The notes: generated by a model not told the origin, from the sequence alone. A stretch of 64,000 bases of DNA from GAS368 sp965227745 (GCA_965227745.1 OZ245769.1:3038001-3102000); one strand, 5' to 3'. Counted from the first letter of the stretch, positions 34,571 through 43,465 are shown. Made by a program: numbers and translations.

Positions 34571-35434
34571 ATGCAGACCATAGGCGAACGTCTCGAGGAA
34601 GCGCGTAAGAAAAAGGGCATCTCCATCCGTGAAGCCGCCGAAGCCACGAAGATCCGTGGCGACTACCTGCAGAAATTCGAGAGCAACCACTTCGACATCG
34701 GTCTGACTGAGATCTACACGCGCGGCTTCCTGCGCACGTACGGCAACTATCTCAAGGTCCCCACCGAGCGCCTGCTCAACGACTACGCCGCGCTCGGTCG
34801 CGGCGATACCCGCCCGCGCCAGCCGAGCCGCGAAGTGTATGGGCGGATGGATATTTCCGTCTCCACCGCTGGCGAGCCGAGCGATCGCGCCGCACCGCCG
34901 GAAGAGGGCGCCGCGAACGCCGAGCCGACGTCGCGCGCCCAGCCCCGCTATCCCCAATCGCGCGGCAAGACCAACCTCCCCTCCGGTCCGGACCCGGCGG
35001 TCATTTTCAAATACGCCAAGCTCGCCGGCTTTGCCGTGATCGGCCTCCTCGTGGTGTGGGCGATCATCTCGTTTGCCAGCGGCCGCTCCTCGCCGAAGCC
35101 CACCACGACCACGCCGCCCCCTTCGACGGCCAACACCCCGGCCGCCCCCGCTTCGACGACTCCGGTGCAAGGTCGGGCCTCGATCACGGCGCTTGATGTC
35201 GTGCGCATCCAAGTCTGGGCGGTCGACCCGAGCATGCCCGATCAACACGGCGCGGAACTCATCCCGCCCACCACGCTCGTCAAGGGCGACACCATCAGTT
35301 TCCCGAAGAACGGCCCCGTGCGCATCTACGCCACGGCGCAGGAAAATTACCGTGTGAACGAGGGCGGCACTCAGTTTATCCCCGGCGACGCGAAGAACAA
35401 TATCCGAGGCGCGCGGGAAATTCAGATTCCGTAA
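34571..35434 (+). CDS. RodZ-like helix-turn-helix membrane protein
   Basis: A 287-residue protein with an N-terminal HTH_25 type domain (MQTIGERLEEARKKKGISIR, then EAAEATKIRGDYLQKFESNH and YTRGFLRTYGNYLKV), a variable linker, one membrane helix (about residues 155-172) and a Thr/Pro-rich periplasmic stretch leading to a beta-type C-terminal domain. This matches RodZ, which links MreB to cell shape. The DUF4115 C-terminal domain of classical RodZ is only partly matched. It is 98 bases downstream of ftsK and codirectional. Confidence 0.8.
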   Translation: MQTIGERLEEARKKKGISIREAAEATKIRGDYLQKFESNHFDIGLTEIYTRGFLRTYGNYLKVPTERLLNDYAALGRGDTRPRQPSREVYGRMDISVSTAGEPSDRAAPPEEGAANAEPTSRAQPRYPQSRGKTNLPSGPDPAVIFKYAKLAGFAVIGLLVVWAIISFASGRSSPKPTTTTPPPSTANTPAAPASTTPVQGRASITALDVVRIQVWAVDPSMPDQHGAELIPPTTLVKGDTISFPKNGPVRIYATAQENYRVNEGGTQFIPGDAKNNIRGAREIQIP

Positions 35435-35610
35435 GCGGCCGAGTTCGAGCGCGGCTGAGCAGGTCAGGTAGCCGCGAGCGTCAGCGAGTGGAGGTTCGGG
35501 AAGCCCGTGTCCACTCATCGGCCCCGCCTCCTCTTCGTTACCTGTCTGCCACCGCGGCCGACCGAAATTCTTTGCGCGCAGGCCCCCGCGCTTTTTACTC
35601 CTTCCCTGCG

Positions 35611-36531
35611 ATGGAAAAAATCTCCTACCAAGGTCAGACGCTCACGCGCTGGCGCGTCGGCAACTCCACGTTTCTCGCCTTGCCCGAAAAGGGCGCGCGC
35701 TTGATGAACTGGAACATCACGCTCGGCGACGGCTCCGTGCGCGACGTGCTCTACTGGCCGGAGAACGCGGACTTCAGCGACATCGCAAAGGTCCGCGGCG
35801 GCAATCCGATCCTCTTTCCCTTCAACGGCCGCTGCTACGACAAGGGCGAAATCTTCTTCTGGCGCGCCGCCGACGGAGTGAAGCGCGCGATCCCGATTCA
35901 CGGCATCGCACGGCAGGGCGAGTTTAAAGTCACGCGACTCGACGCGCGGGGCTTCGTCGCGGAATTCGTTCCCGGAGCGGAGGCGCGCGCCGCCTATCCC
36001 TTCGACTACGAATTCGTCGTCACGTATCGCTTCGAAGCCTTTGGTCTGACTTGCGAGTACGCGCTCACCAATAATGGCTCGGTGCCGCTGCCGTGGAGTG
36101 CGGGGCATCATTTTTATTTCACGGTGCCGTGGAGCAGCGACCAAAAGCGCGAGGACTACGTCATCCGCATTCCCGCGACGAAGCGCCTCCGGCAGGACTC
36201 GACGGGCGGATTGGTGACCGGACCCGTATTGCAGCCGGAAGAGAGCCTAGGCAACAAGGCCATCATCGACACGTTTCACACCGCGCTGCGGAGCAACGAA
36301 GTGGTCTTTGGCGAAAAGGGCCGCCCGGGCGATATCACGGTGCGCCTCGGCACCGCGCCCGTGCCGCCTCCAGATGCGACGTTTGTGACTTGGACGCTGG
36401 CGGACGACTCGCCCTTTTACTGCGTCGAGCCATGGATGGGCCCGGCCAATGCCGCCGAGCACAAGGTGGGCCTCCATCTCGTCCCGCCAGGCGAAACGCA
36501 AAAATTTACCGTTAGCGTGGCGGTGAAATAA
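35611..36531 (+). CDS. Aldose 1-epimerase family protein
   Basis: A 306-residue galactose mutarotase-like protein. Features are the early beta strands (TLTRWRVGNSTFLALPEKGA), GGNPILFPFNGR, the His-containing IPIHGIARQGEF, LPWSAGHHFYFTVPW (catalytic His region) and the C-terminal FYCVEPWMGPANA (Glu). These match the non-canonical epimerase group that can act on hexose-6-phosphates, but substrate is not deducible. The ATG at 35611 is used; the upstream frame from 35488 is repeat-derived sequence. Confidence 0.85.
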   Translation: MEKISYQGQTLTRWRVGNSTFLALPEKGARLMNWNITLGDGSVRDVLYWPENADFSDIAKVRGGNPILFPFNGRCYDKGEIFFWRAADGVKRAIPIHGIARQGEFKVTRLDARGFVAEFVPGAEARAAYPFDYEFVVTYRFEAFGLTCEYALTNNGSVPLPWSAGHHFYFTVPWSSDQKREDYVIRIPATKRLRQDSTGGLVTGPVLQPEESLGNKAIIDTFHTALRSNEVVFGEKGRPGDITVRLGTAPVPPPDATFVTWTLADDSPFYCVEPWMGPANAAEHKVGLHLVPPGETQKFTVSVAVK

Positions 36532-36582
36532 CCCGCCATTTTATCGGTTACATTTACCGTTTTTACGCGTCAGAGTCTTTTC

Positions 36583-37239
36583 ATGGAGTTTTCCCTGAGT
36601 ATAGTCGCTTTCCTTGAAGGCCTCGGTGGCGGCGAGATGATGCTCGTCCTCGTCATCGTGCTGGTGCTGTTTGGCGGGCAAAAGCTCCCTGAGTTCGCGC
36701 GCGGTCTCGGTAAAACCATGCGCGAGTTCAAGAAAGCCGCTTCCGGCGTCGAGGAAGAGTTCAAGCGCGCCCTCGAAGAGGAGCCCAAGAAACTCCCTCC
36801 CACTCCTCTCCCCGCCCCCACGCCCACCCCTGAGCTGACCGCCGGTGCGGCGTCGTATCATGACGATCCGTATCACGATACCTACCACGATGGCTCCGAG
36901 GCCGGCCCCTCCGCGCCTAACGCGCCCTCGGCAACTCCAGCGCTAACGGATTCGACAACTCCGGCAGCTTCCACGACTCCCGTCACTCCTGTGACTGGCA
37001 CTACGGCTGGCACCGCGCCCGCGAGCACGACACCTTCACCTGTTTCGCCTGCGGCGACGCCGCCGGGTTCGCCTGCTGTCACGCCTCCGCCCGCTGCGAC
37101 CGCAATTTCCCCAGTTACACCCGTGACGCCAGTTGATCCGACGAAGCCGATCACTCCGGCGACGCCTGCCCCGCACGCGCCGAAGAGCGATGCGCCCAAG
37201 CCAGGCACCCCGGCACCGGATTCGCCGTATTCGGATTGA
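36583..37239 (+). CDS. tatA: TatA-like protein with long Pro/Thr tail
   Basis: A 218-residue twin-arginine translocation TatA/Hcf106-type protein. The first 70 residues contain the membrane helix (GGEMMLVLVIVLVLFGGQKL), the FGGQKLPEFARGLG hinge and the amphipathic helix (GKTMREFKKAASGVEEEFKR). The remainder (about 75-218) is a low-complexity tail of Pro, Thr, Ala and Ser with a His/Asp/Tyr patch near 110-122. Typical TatA proteins are 60-90 residues, so the tail is unusual. No tatC is in the window. Confidence 0.85.
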   Translation: MEFSLSIVAFLEGLGGGEMMLVLVIVLVLFGGQKLPEFARGLGKTMREFKKAASGVEEEFKRALEEEPKKLPPTPLPAPTPTPELTAGAASYHDDPYHDTYHDGSEAGPSAPNAPSATPALTDSTTPAASTTPVTPVTGTTAGTAPASTTPSPVSPAATPPGSPAVTPPPAATAISPVTPVTPVDPTKPITPATPAPHAPKSDAPKPGTPAPDSPYSD

Positions 37240-37289
37240 GTCAGCTCAGAGTCCAACGCTGAGAGCTAGGAGCCAATCCCTCCGCGGCC

Positions 37290-37628
37290 ATGCCCTCAAA
37301 CGACAAAGCGATTTCTGGCCCCCAGCTCTCCGCTCCCGGCGATCAACTTTCTCCGCTCGAGCCCGAGCCGATGGAAATCCCCATCACGGGCGAACTCGAT
37401 TTGCACACCTTTCGCCCGAGTGATTTGGGCGAATTGATCCCGGAGTATTTAGCGCAATGCGCGGCGCGCGGCATCCGAGAAGTCCGCATCGTCCACGGCA
37501 AGGGCACTGGCACCCTACGGACCACCGTGCACACCCTCTTGAAGCGATCGGCGCTGGTGCGGTCCTTTCGGCTGGGCGACGAACACACTGGCTCATGGGG
37601 TGCTACTTTGGTCACGCTGCATCCATGA
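37290..37628 (+). CDS. Smr domain protein
   Basis: A 112-residue protein consisting of an Smr domain, the nuclease-like domain found at the C-terminus of MutS2. The motifs are ELDLHTFRPSDL (LDLH) and VRIVHGKGTGTLRTTVHTLL (HGKGTG). The N-terminal 30 residues contain a segment (GPQLSAPGDQLSPLEP) encoded by sequence similar to the GCTCTC repeats nearby. Its stop overlaps the next gene's start as ATGA. Confidence 0.88.
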   Translation: MPSNDKAISGPQLSAPGDQLSPLEPEPMEIPITGELDLHTFRPSDLGELIPEYLAQCAARGIREVRIVHGKGTGTLRTTVHTLLKRSALVRSFRLGDEHTGSWGATLVTLHP

Positions 37629-38851
37629 GTTTCCGTTTTCTCTTCGTTTTTGCCGCCGCATTTTTCGCCTTACTCACCGGCCGAGCCGCGGAGACGCCGC
37701 CGCTCATCCTCATCTCGCTCGATGGATTTCGCTGGGACTATTGCGCGCTCCATCCGGCGGAAACGCCCAATCTCCGCCGCCTGATCAGCGAAGGCGTGAC
37801 CGCCCAGGGCCTGATCCCGGTTTTCCCGACCAACACATTTCCGAATCACTACTCGATCGTCACCGGCCTGTATCCCTCGCACCACGGCATCATCAACAAT
37901 CTCTGCTTCGATCCCCGCCTCGGCGAACTCTTCCGCTACAATCGCTCCGCCTCCTCGCGCGACAATCGCTGGTGGGGCGGCGAGCCCATCTGGACCACCG
38001 CGGTGAAACAGGGCAAAGTGAGCGCCTGCTATTTCTGGCCGGGCTCCGAAGCGGAGCGCGATGGTGTGCGCCCCAGTATTTGGAAGCCCTATAACTACGA
38101 CGCCGTCACCTACGAGGCCCGCCTTGAGGAAGTCGTCGGCTGGCTCAAGCGGCCCGCCGAAAAGCGTCCCGCCATCATTACGTTCTATCTCGAGGAAACC
38201 AACGCCGCCGGCCACACGTACGGGCCCGACTCGTCGCAGACCGCCGCCGCGATCAAGCTCCTCGACGGTCGCGTCGGCGCGATGGCCGCGCGCTTCGCGA
38301 AAGAAAATATCGCCGCTAATTTCGTGATCGTCTCCGACCACGGCATGACGCCGTGCGATGTCGACCGCGTAATCGTCCTCGACGACTACCTCGACAACGG
38401 GAACTACCAACTCGATTGGGACGAAACCTCCGCCGGCCTGCGTCCACTCAAGGGCATGACCAATGCCACGCTCCTCGCCGCCTTTGCCAAGCTGCCGCCC
38501 GCCCAAGGCAAAGCCTACCTCGCGGCCGACCTGCCCGCGCGCTTTCACGTCGATCCTGCCAATCCCCGCGTGCCGCCCGTGTGGATCATCCCTGCCGAAG
38601 GCTGGCAGGTGATGCGCCGCAGTCTCTACAACACCGCCAAAGCGAATTTCCTCAAGGGACAGCACGGCTACGACAACAGCTTCACGTCGATGCGCGGTAT
38701 CTTCATCGCGAGCGGCCCGTCCTTCAAAAGCGGCGTAGTCATCGAGCCCGTGGAAAACGTGCACATCTACAATCTCATGTGCGCCGCCACCGGCCTGAAG
38801 CCAGCGGCCAACGATGGCGACGACCGATTGGTGAAGGCCGCGCTCAAGTAA
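37625..38851 (+). CDS. Type I phosphodiesterase/nucleotide pyrophosphatase family protein
   Basis: A 408-residue exported member of the alkaline-phosphatase fold. Signal peptide (MSFRFLFVFAAAFFALLTGRA/AE), then the metal site LILISLDGFRWDY, the nucleophile segment PVFPTNTFPNHYSIVTGLYP (Thr in TNTFPNH), DSSQTAAAIKLLDGRV, FVIVSDHGMTPC and KGQHGYDNSFTSMRG (His). This matches the NPP family (ENPP-like), which hydrolyses phosphodiester or pyrophosphate bonds. Substrate is unknown. Translationally coupled to the Smr gene by an ATGA overlap. Confidence 0.9.
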   Translation: MSFRFLFVFAAAFFALLTGRAAETPPLILISLDGFRWDYCALHPAETPNLRRLISEGVTAQGLIPVFPTNTFPNHYSIVTGLYPSHHGIINNLCFDPRLGELFRYNRSASSRDNRWWGGEPIWTTAVKQGKVSACYFWPGSEAERDGVRPSIWKPYNYDAVTYEARLEEVVGWLKRPAEKRPAIITFYLEETNAAGHTYGPDSSQTAAAIKLLDGRVGAMAARFAKENIAANFVIVSDHGMTPCDVDRVIVLDDYLDNGNYQLDWDETSAGLRPLKGMTNATLLAAFAKLPPAQGKAYLAADLPARFHVDPANPRVPPVWIIPAEGWQVMRRSLYNTAKANFLKGQHGYDNSFTSMRGIFIASGPSFKSGVVIEPVENVHIYNLMCAATGLKPAANDGDDRLVKAALK

Positions 38852-39192
38852 GGTATGCCATCTACGAAGCTTACTTAGACTTCCGCCTAACCCTTGTCAT
38901 TCTGAGCGCAGCAAAGAATCCAGCAGGATTTACAAAGGTGAAAACCGGGTACGAAAATCTTCCTGGATCCTTCGCTACGCTCAGGATGACAATCGTTCGA
39001 AAGTCTAAAACTGATTAGTAGTCTGGTATTACTCGAAAATCGCAGAGCCTAAAATCGGCTCGCGAAGAATTCAGACCGGCGGCCATCTCGTCCCGCCGCT
39101 CATCCTGCGATCCGTCCGTTCGGCGCGCTACGGGGCTGGGCTGCAACTTTTCGCGGTGCTCCGGTGTTATCGAGGTATCACCACTCATTAAA
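38852..39192. repeat. Intergenic GTCATTCTGAGCG palindromic repeat
   Basis: The gap holds an imperfect inverted repeat, arms 38894-38923 and 38963-38992, matching at 26 of 30 positions (TTGTCATTCTGAGCG... against CGCTCAGGATGACAA). I recognise this word as a repeat that is dispersed in many bacterial genomes. The rest (39000-39190) shows no gene and no clear signal. Confidence 0.8.
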
Positions 39193-39432
39193 ATGAATAC
39201 TTCGAAATTCCTCTCCGCCCTCTCTCGCGTCGCCAGCATTGCCGGCATCGCCGCTGTCGCCGGTCTGGCTTTTAACATCTTCGCCCTGCCGCTCTTCGGT
39301 ACGGCGGTCGCGCTCTTTATCGTGCTCGTAATCGCGTCCGACTACGCGCCGCGCGGCAACAGCTACACTCGCAGCTTCACACCGGCTACGTTGGCGCAGG
39401 GCCTCTCGTCCCCCCTGCGGCTGGCCGCCTGA
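39193..39432 (+). CDS. Small hypothetical membrane protein
   Basis: A 79-residue protein with a basic N-terminus and one long hydrophobic stretch or two short helices (IAGIAAVAGLAFNIFALPLF, then GTAVALFIVLVIASDYAP). The C-terminal tail is polar and ends LSSPLRLAA. No family is recognised. An overlapping frame on the minus strand (39178-39552) lacks a membrane or domain pattern and is rejected. Confidence 0.6.
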   Translation: MNTSKFLSALSRVASIAGIAAVAGLAFNIFALPLFGTAVALFIVLVIASDYAPRGNSYTRSFTPATLAQGLSSPLRLAA

Positions 39433-39520
39433 TTGGAAACACGGGCCCGTTTTGGAATGCCCGTTTGATTGAATCTCCCACCCCGCCTTCTCAACTTCAC
39501 CCCGTCTTACTCCTACCGCC

Positions 39521-40348
39521 ATGTCACAAAATCCTCCCCTCCTCCCGGCCACGCAGATGCACGAAATCGACTATAAGATCCACGGCGACGATATGCAGTT
39601 CGTCGAGATCGAGCTCGATCCCAACGAGGCGGTCGTCGCCGAGGCCGGCGGCATGATGTTCATGGATGAGCACATCGCAATGGAGACGATCTTCGGCGAC
39701 GGCTCCTCCGCCAATCGCGGCTTCATGGGTGCGCTCCTCGGCGCCGGCAAGCGCCTGCTCACCGGCGAATCGCTCTTCATGACGGTCTTTCAAAACCAAG
39801 GCACCGGCAAACGCCGCGTGGCCTTTGGCGCACCGTACCCAGGCAAGATTCAACCGGTGCATCTCCGCGAACTCGGCGGCGAGCTCATCGCGCAGAAGGA
39901 TTCTTTCCTGTGCGCCGCCAAGGGCGTGAGCATCAGCATCGCGTTTCAAAAGCGGCTCGGCGCGGGTCTCTTCGGCGGCGAGGGCTTCATCATGCAGCGT
40001 CTGCAAGGCGACGGCCTCGCGTTCATGCACGCGGGCGGTACACTCTATGAACGCGTGCTGGCGCCGGGCGAAACGCTCCGCGTCGACACGGGCTGCATCG
40101 TGGCCTTTCAGCCGACGGTCGACTACGACATCCAATACGTGGGCAGCGTGAAGACCGCATTCTTCGGCGGCGAGGGTCTCTTCTTCGCCACGCTGCGCGG
40201 CCCGGGAAAAATCTGGCTGCAGTCGCTGCCCTTCTCCCGCCTCGCCGGCCGCATCGTCGCCGCCGCACCGCAGACAGGCAGTGGTGGTCGCGAAGAGGGC
40301 TCGATGCTCGGCGGCATCGGCCGCCTGCTCGACGGCGACAATCGCTAA
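39521..40348 (+). CDS. AIM24/TIGR00266 family protein
   Basis: A 275-residue protein of the AIM24 family (TIGR00266), a beta-rich fold of unclear function. Features are the start of the domain (MHEIDYKIHGDDMQFVEIEL), AEAGGMMFMDEHIAMET, a Gly-rich loop GDGSSANRGFMGALLGAGKR and the C-terminal GGEGLFFATLRGPGKIWLQS. Length and layout are normal. It is codirectional with the DUF4199 gene after it. Confidence 0.9.
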   Translation: MSQNPPLLPATQMHEIDYKIHGDDMQFVEIELDPNEAVVAEAGGMMFMDEHIAMETIFGDGSSANRGFMGALLGAGKRLLTGESLFMTVFQNQGTGKRRVAFGAPYPGKIQPVHLRELGGELIAQKDSFLCAAKGVSISIAFQKRLGAGLFGGEGFIMQRLQGDGLAFMHAGGTLYERVLAPGETLRVDTGCIVAFQPTVDYDIQYVGSVKTAFFGGEGLFFATLRGPGKIWLQSLPFSRLAGRIVAAAPQTGSGGREEGSMLGGIGRLLDGDNR

Positions 40349-40455
40349 AGCATAGCTTGACCGGACCTCGGTTCGCGCGCCGTTCATCTCGCGCGCGAAC
40401 CGATGGTCATGGCGGAGATTGTTTTCACGGCTGAGACTCGCACGCTGTGGGTGTC

Positions 40456-41007
40456 ATGAAAACCTACCTCACTTATGGCGCGGCGATGGCCGGCACGAAC
40501 CTGCTGCTGACGTTTGCCTTCTACTTTCTCGATTACCACAGCGACCCCGAAAAGCTGCAGACGGCGGGGCCGATCGCCAATTTCGGTCCGCTGATCATCG
40601 CCATAATCTTCATCGTGCTCGGCACCCGCGCTCGCCGCGCCGAGATCACGGCCACGGAAGAATTCGGCTACGGTCGGGCTTTGGGTGCGGGCGTGATGAT
40701 CGGCCTGTTTGGCGCGCTCATCGGGGTCGTCACCTCGTTTGCTTATTTCCAGTTCATCAACCCGGGTTTCACGGAAGTTGCACTGCGGGCTCAAACGATG
40801 GCGATGGAGGCCAAGAACATCCCGGCGGCGCAAATCGAAGCCGCGCAAAAAATCATGCGTACGATGATGCAGCCAGCCGCCATGGCGATCATCGGTTTCG
40901 TGATGGGCATGGTCGGCTGCACGGTGATCTCGCTGGTGACGGCGGCCATCCTGAATCGGAAAGCCGCAGAGGAACCGCTCGTCCAGCCGCCTAGCACGGT
41001 GGCTTAA
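40456..41007 (+). CDS. DUF4199 family membrane protein
   Basis: A 183-residue membrane protein with four hydrophobic helices. The topology and segments (TEEFGYGRALGAGVMIGLFG, FAYFQFINPGF and MGMVGCTVISLVTAAI) match DUF4199, a family of unknown function. The ATG at 40456 is chosen; a GTG at 40447 would add three residues. A terminator follows at 41036-41071. Confidence 0.8.
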   Translation: MKTYLTYGAAMAGTNLLLTFAFYFLDYHSDPEKLQTAGPIANFGPLIIAIIFIVLGTRARRAEITATEEFGYGRALGAGVMIGLFGALIGVVTSFAYFQFINPGFTEVALRAQTMAMEAKNIPAAQIEAAQKIMRTMMQPAAMAIIGFVMGMVGCTVISLVTAAILNRKAAEEPLVQPPSTVA

Positions 41008-41035
41008 TCTAACTCTATTGGCGTTACAAAAAATG

Positions 41036-41071
41036 AAACCGCGGAGCCGCACCACCGGCTCCGCGGTTTTT
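41036..41071. terminator. Bidirectional rho-independent terminator
   Basis: A 14-bp perfect stem (AAACCGCGGAGCCG at 41036-41049, complement at 41056-41069) with a 6-nt loop, T-run on the right and A-run on the left. It lies between the converging DUF4199 and PDZ-protein genes and can serve both. Confidence 0.92.
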
Positions 41072-41115
41072 CCGACTGACTGCTACAACAACGACTACGA
41101 ACTAAGCCGTGAGGC

Positions 41116-42219
41116 TCAGAAGAAGAGGGCCGGGCGGCGGGCAGGGGCTGGCTGCGACGGCAGGGAGATGCCCTGCGCAGGTACGCGAAAGAGCTTGGTC
41201 TCGGCACCTTGGAAATCGCCGTCGGACTTGAAGCTGAAGTGTTTCATATCCTCGAGCTTTTCGAGGCGCTCCCGCACTTCGGGCGGGAGCGCCTTGCGCT
41301 CCTCGGGAGTATTAACTGGCCCGGAGTAGATCTGCTCGCCCTTGGCATCTTTGGCCACGAGCTGTTTCACGCCGTCTTTAATCGTGAGTTCGAGGGAGCC
41401 TTGATCGTCGGACGAACTGATCTGGCTGTTGCCGGTGTCGACCGAGACACTCACGCTGCCCGGGCCCTCGGCTGTACGGGAAATGCTGATACGGCGCTGG
41501 CCGGGCGCACGGGCGGCGTCGATGAGGGAGAGCACACGATTCACGTCATCGCGATCAGTGATGACTTCAGGCGGCAGCCCCTGCCCGGTGACAACGCCAC
41601 CACCCTCGCCGCCGTTTTGGCCGAAGGCGTAGGCGAAATTCTGACCGGGACCGCCTTGGAAAAAAGTCCCCGGAGTGATCGCGGCGGAGAGTTTGGGCAT
41701 GTCGCGCTTGGCGAGCTTCACCTTGGCCGTCTCCTTTTTGCCGCCGCGCAGATAGGTGATCGTGACCTCCTCGCCGTCCTTGCGATTGCGAATGAGGACG
41801 GCGAGCTGACGCTGCTCGATGAGGATCTGGTCCTCGAGCTTCAGAAGAATGTCGTGCTGCTTGAGCACACCAGAGGCCGGGCTCTTTTCGGAAACGTGAT
41901 TCACCACGAGGCCAGAGCCGTCGGTGAGCCCGAGCTGCGAGGCCAGCGTGCCGGAGACCGGGCTGGTCTCTACGCCGAGGAAGGTGACGCTCTCCATTTC
42001 CGCGGGCTGGCGGACGCTGATGCGGCGCTGGCCGGGCGTGGCGCCGTCAGTGGCCGCGAGGACGCGGAGGTGGTCCTGGATATTGGCGCGGACTTTGATG
42101 TCGGCCTTGGCGTCATCGACGCGGACAGGTTTATCCGCCGCGATGGCGGGCAGCGCAACGGCGAGGCCGAGCACGAGAGGGGAATGACGAATGACAATAT
42201 GACGAATGACGGAGTGCAT
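41116..42219 (-). CDS. Secreted PDZ-domain protein
   Basis: A 367-residue exported protein with a PDZ domain at about residues 78-165 (VTFLGVETSPVSGTLASQLG, then GLVVNHVSEKSPASGVLKQH, DILLKLEDQIL). No trypsin-like protease domain is present, so it is probably a substrate-binding or regulatory PDZ protein. A PGQRRIS motif occurs twice, before the PDZ (TPGQRRISVRQP) and at about residue 238 (APGQRRISISRT). The signal peptide is odd: the first 12 residues (MHSVIRHIVIRH) are encoded by the GTCATTCG repeat. It follows the sigma/anti-sigma pair on the same strand. Confidence 0.85.
   Translation of the reverse strand: MHSVIRHIVIRHSPLVLGLAVALPAIAADKPVRVDDAKADIKVRANIQDHLRVLAATDGATPGQRRISVRQPAEMESVTFLGVETSPVSGTLASQLGLTDGSGLVVNHVSEKSPASGVLKQHDILLKLEDQILIEQRQLAVLIRNRKDGEEVTITYLRGGKKETAKVKLAKRDMPKLSAAITPGTFFQGGPGQNFAYAFGQNGGEGGGVVTGQGLPPEVITDRDDVNRVLSLIDAARAPGQRRISISRTAEGPGSVSVSVDTGNSQISSSDDQGSLELTIKDGVKQLVAKDAKGEQIYSGPVNTPEERKALPPEVRERLEKLEDMKHFSFKSDGDFQGAETKLFRVPAQGISLPSQPAPARRPALFF
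42183..42210. repeat. GAATGACGAATGAC repeat inside a signal-peptide region
   Basis: Two copies of the ATGACGAATGAC word (42184-42195 and 42199-42210) of the same family as the xylF-xylG intergenic repeat. They lie inside codons 3-12 of the PDZ protein on the minus strand and encode the VIRHIVIRH part of its N-terminus. Confidence 0.8.
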
Positions 42220-42274
42220 AAAATGAGAAACGTGGGTTTGAAGAACGTGAGCTGAGCGATTGAGGGACGATGGA

Positions 42275-42847
42275 CTATTGAAATTTCACAGGGACGACGC
42301 GGATTTCCTCGCGCGGGACGGTCCATTTCACGGAGGCGTTAGTACGGGGATTTTTCCATGTAATCGTATCCACATAGTTGAGACGTTCGCGGCGGGCGGC
42401 CGTGCCGTCGTCGAGGGTGACAAGGCCCTCGTCGCGGACGGCGTAGAGGACGTTTTCGGAAGCGACAGGCTTGAAGACCGCGAGTTCGGTCTGGCCATTG
42501 TCCTCGATGGGCTGCTCGGCGACTAGGGTGGAAACAGGTGTGACGGCCGCGACCTGGCGCGTCGGCTCACTGGCTGGAGTGTCCGGGGGCCCAGCGCGGC
42601 GCGGCAGGACAATGAGGGTCAGGGCGACCGCCGCGGCGGCGGCCATCGCGGCCCCGGTATAAAGCCACCATTGGCGCGAGGGGCGACTTACGGGCGGCAC
42701 AGCGAGCGCGGGGGCGGCCGACGGGCTGGCACCGGCGGCAGTGGGCGCAGCGAGTTCGGCCTCGATGCGGGTGACGAGGTCACGCCGCGGCGCGGCGGGC
42801 TGGAGGGCCTGGAGCTCGGCCTCGAGCTGTTTTAAGTCTTCATCCAT
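42275..42847 (-). CDS. Membrane protein, anti-sigma candidate
   Basis: A 190-residue protein with a short cytoplasmic N-terminus (MDEDLKQLEAELQALQPAAP), one central membrane helix (about residues 60-82) and a periplasmic C-terminal domain ending VKWTVPREEIRVVPVKFQ. Position directly after an ECF sigma gene, with an 8-base overlap (ATGGATGA), and the one-helix topology suit an anti-sigma factor. No zinc anti-sigma motif is present. The function is inferred from context. Confidence 0.7.
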   Translation of the reverse strand: MDEDLKQLEAELQALQPAAPRRDLVTRIEAELAAPTAAGASPSAAPALAVPPVSRPSRQWWLYTGAAMAAAAAVALTLIVLPRRAGPPDTPASEPTRQVAAVTPVSTLVAEQPIEDNGQTELAVFKPVASENVLYAVRDEGLVTLDDGTAARRERLNYVDTITWKNPRTNASVKWTVPREEIRVVPVKFQ

Positions 42848-43394
42848 GGCAATCAGCGGCGGTTAATTGTTTGCGCAGGGCGACGAGCGCGTAGCGGTAC
42901 CGCGAGGCGGCGGTGTTGGGCGAGATGTCGAGCTGTTCAGCGATCTGCTCGAAGGTGAGTTCGCCCCAGATCTTGAGCACGAGCACCTCACGCTGTTCCT
43001 CGCCGAGTTGACGGAGGGCCAGCTCGATGGCTTCGCGGCGTTCATCGCCATCGAGCGCGGCGTGAAAGAGAGGGCGATTATCCTCGAGGCCGCCTTCGGC
43101 GAGTTCTTCGCGCGCGGAGCGGCGGGTGTCGCGACGGGATAGATCGATGGCCGCTCGCCGGACCGACGTGACGAGAAGTGCCATGGGTTCGCCGGGGAGA
43201 TGCCGCTGATGGCGCCAGAAGCGGACGAAGGCTTCCTGCACCACGTCTTCGGCATCCGCAGCGGAACGCGTCCACTGGCGGGCGCAGAGCAGCAGTTTCG
43301 GGCAGTAGAGCTGAAACCATGATTTCCAAGCGTCATCGTGTAAGGCATCCTCCATGCGTAGGCGGTTGAGCGGTGTTTGCCTTGGAAGCGTCAT
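42840..43394 (-). CDS. ECF RNA polymerase sigma factor
   Basis: A 184-residue sigma-70 family ECF factor. Region 2 is at about residues 20-90 (LYCPKLLLCARQWTRSAADA, then EDVVQEAFVRFWRHQRHLPG). Region 4 is at about 125-180 (LGEEQREVLVLKIWGELTFE, then QIAEQLDISPNTAASRYRYA). The ATG at 43394 is preferred over a TTG at 43433. A putative anti-sigma gene overlaps its end, and a PDZ-protein gene follows. Confidence 0.92.
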   Translation of the reverse strand: MTLPRQTPLNRLRMEDALHDDAWKSWFQLYCPKLLLCARQWTRSAADAEDVVQEAFVRFWRHQRHLPGEPMALLVTSVRRAAIDLSRRDTRRSAREELAEGGLEDNRPLFHAALDGDERREAIELALRQLGEEQREVLVLKIWGELTFEQIAEQLDISPNTAASRYRYALVALRKQLTAADCHG

Positions 43395-43465
43395 GACGCG
43401 GGCGATTTGTCTAGAAATCGAAGAACGCGCCAAAAGTTTCGGCGACCCGCACGATCTTGGAAAAT

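Noticed and set aside
39178..39552. 124-codon minus-strand frame opposite the small membrane protein
   Set aside because: No domain or membrane pattern; the plus-strand frame at 39193 has a clear hydrophobic helix pattern.
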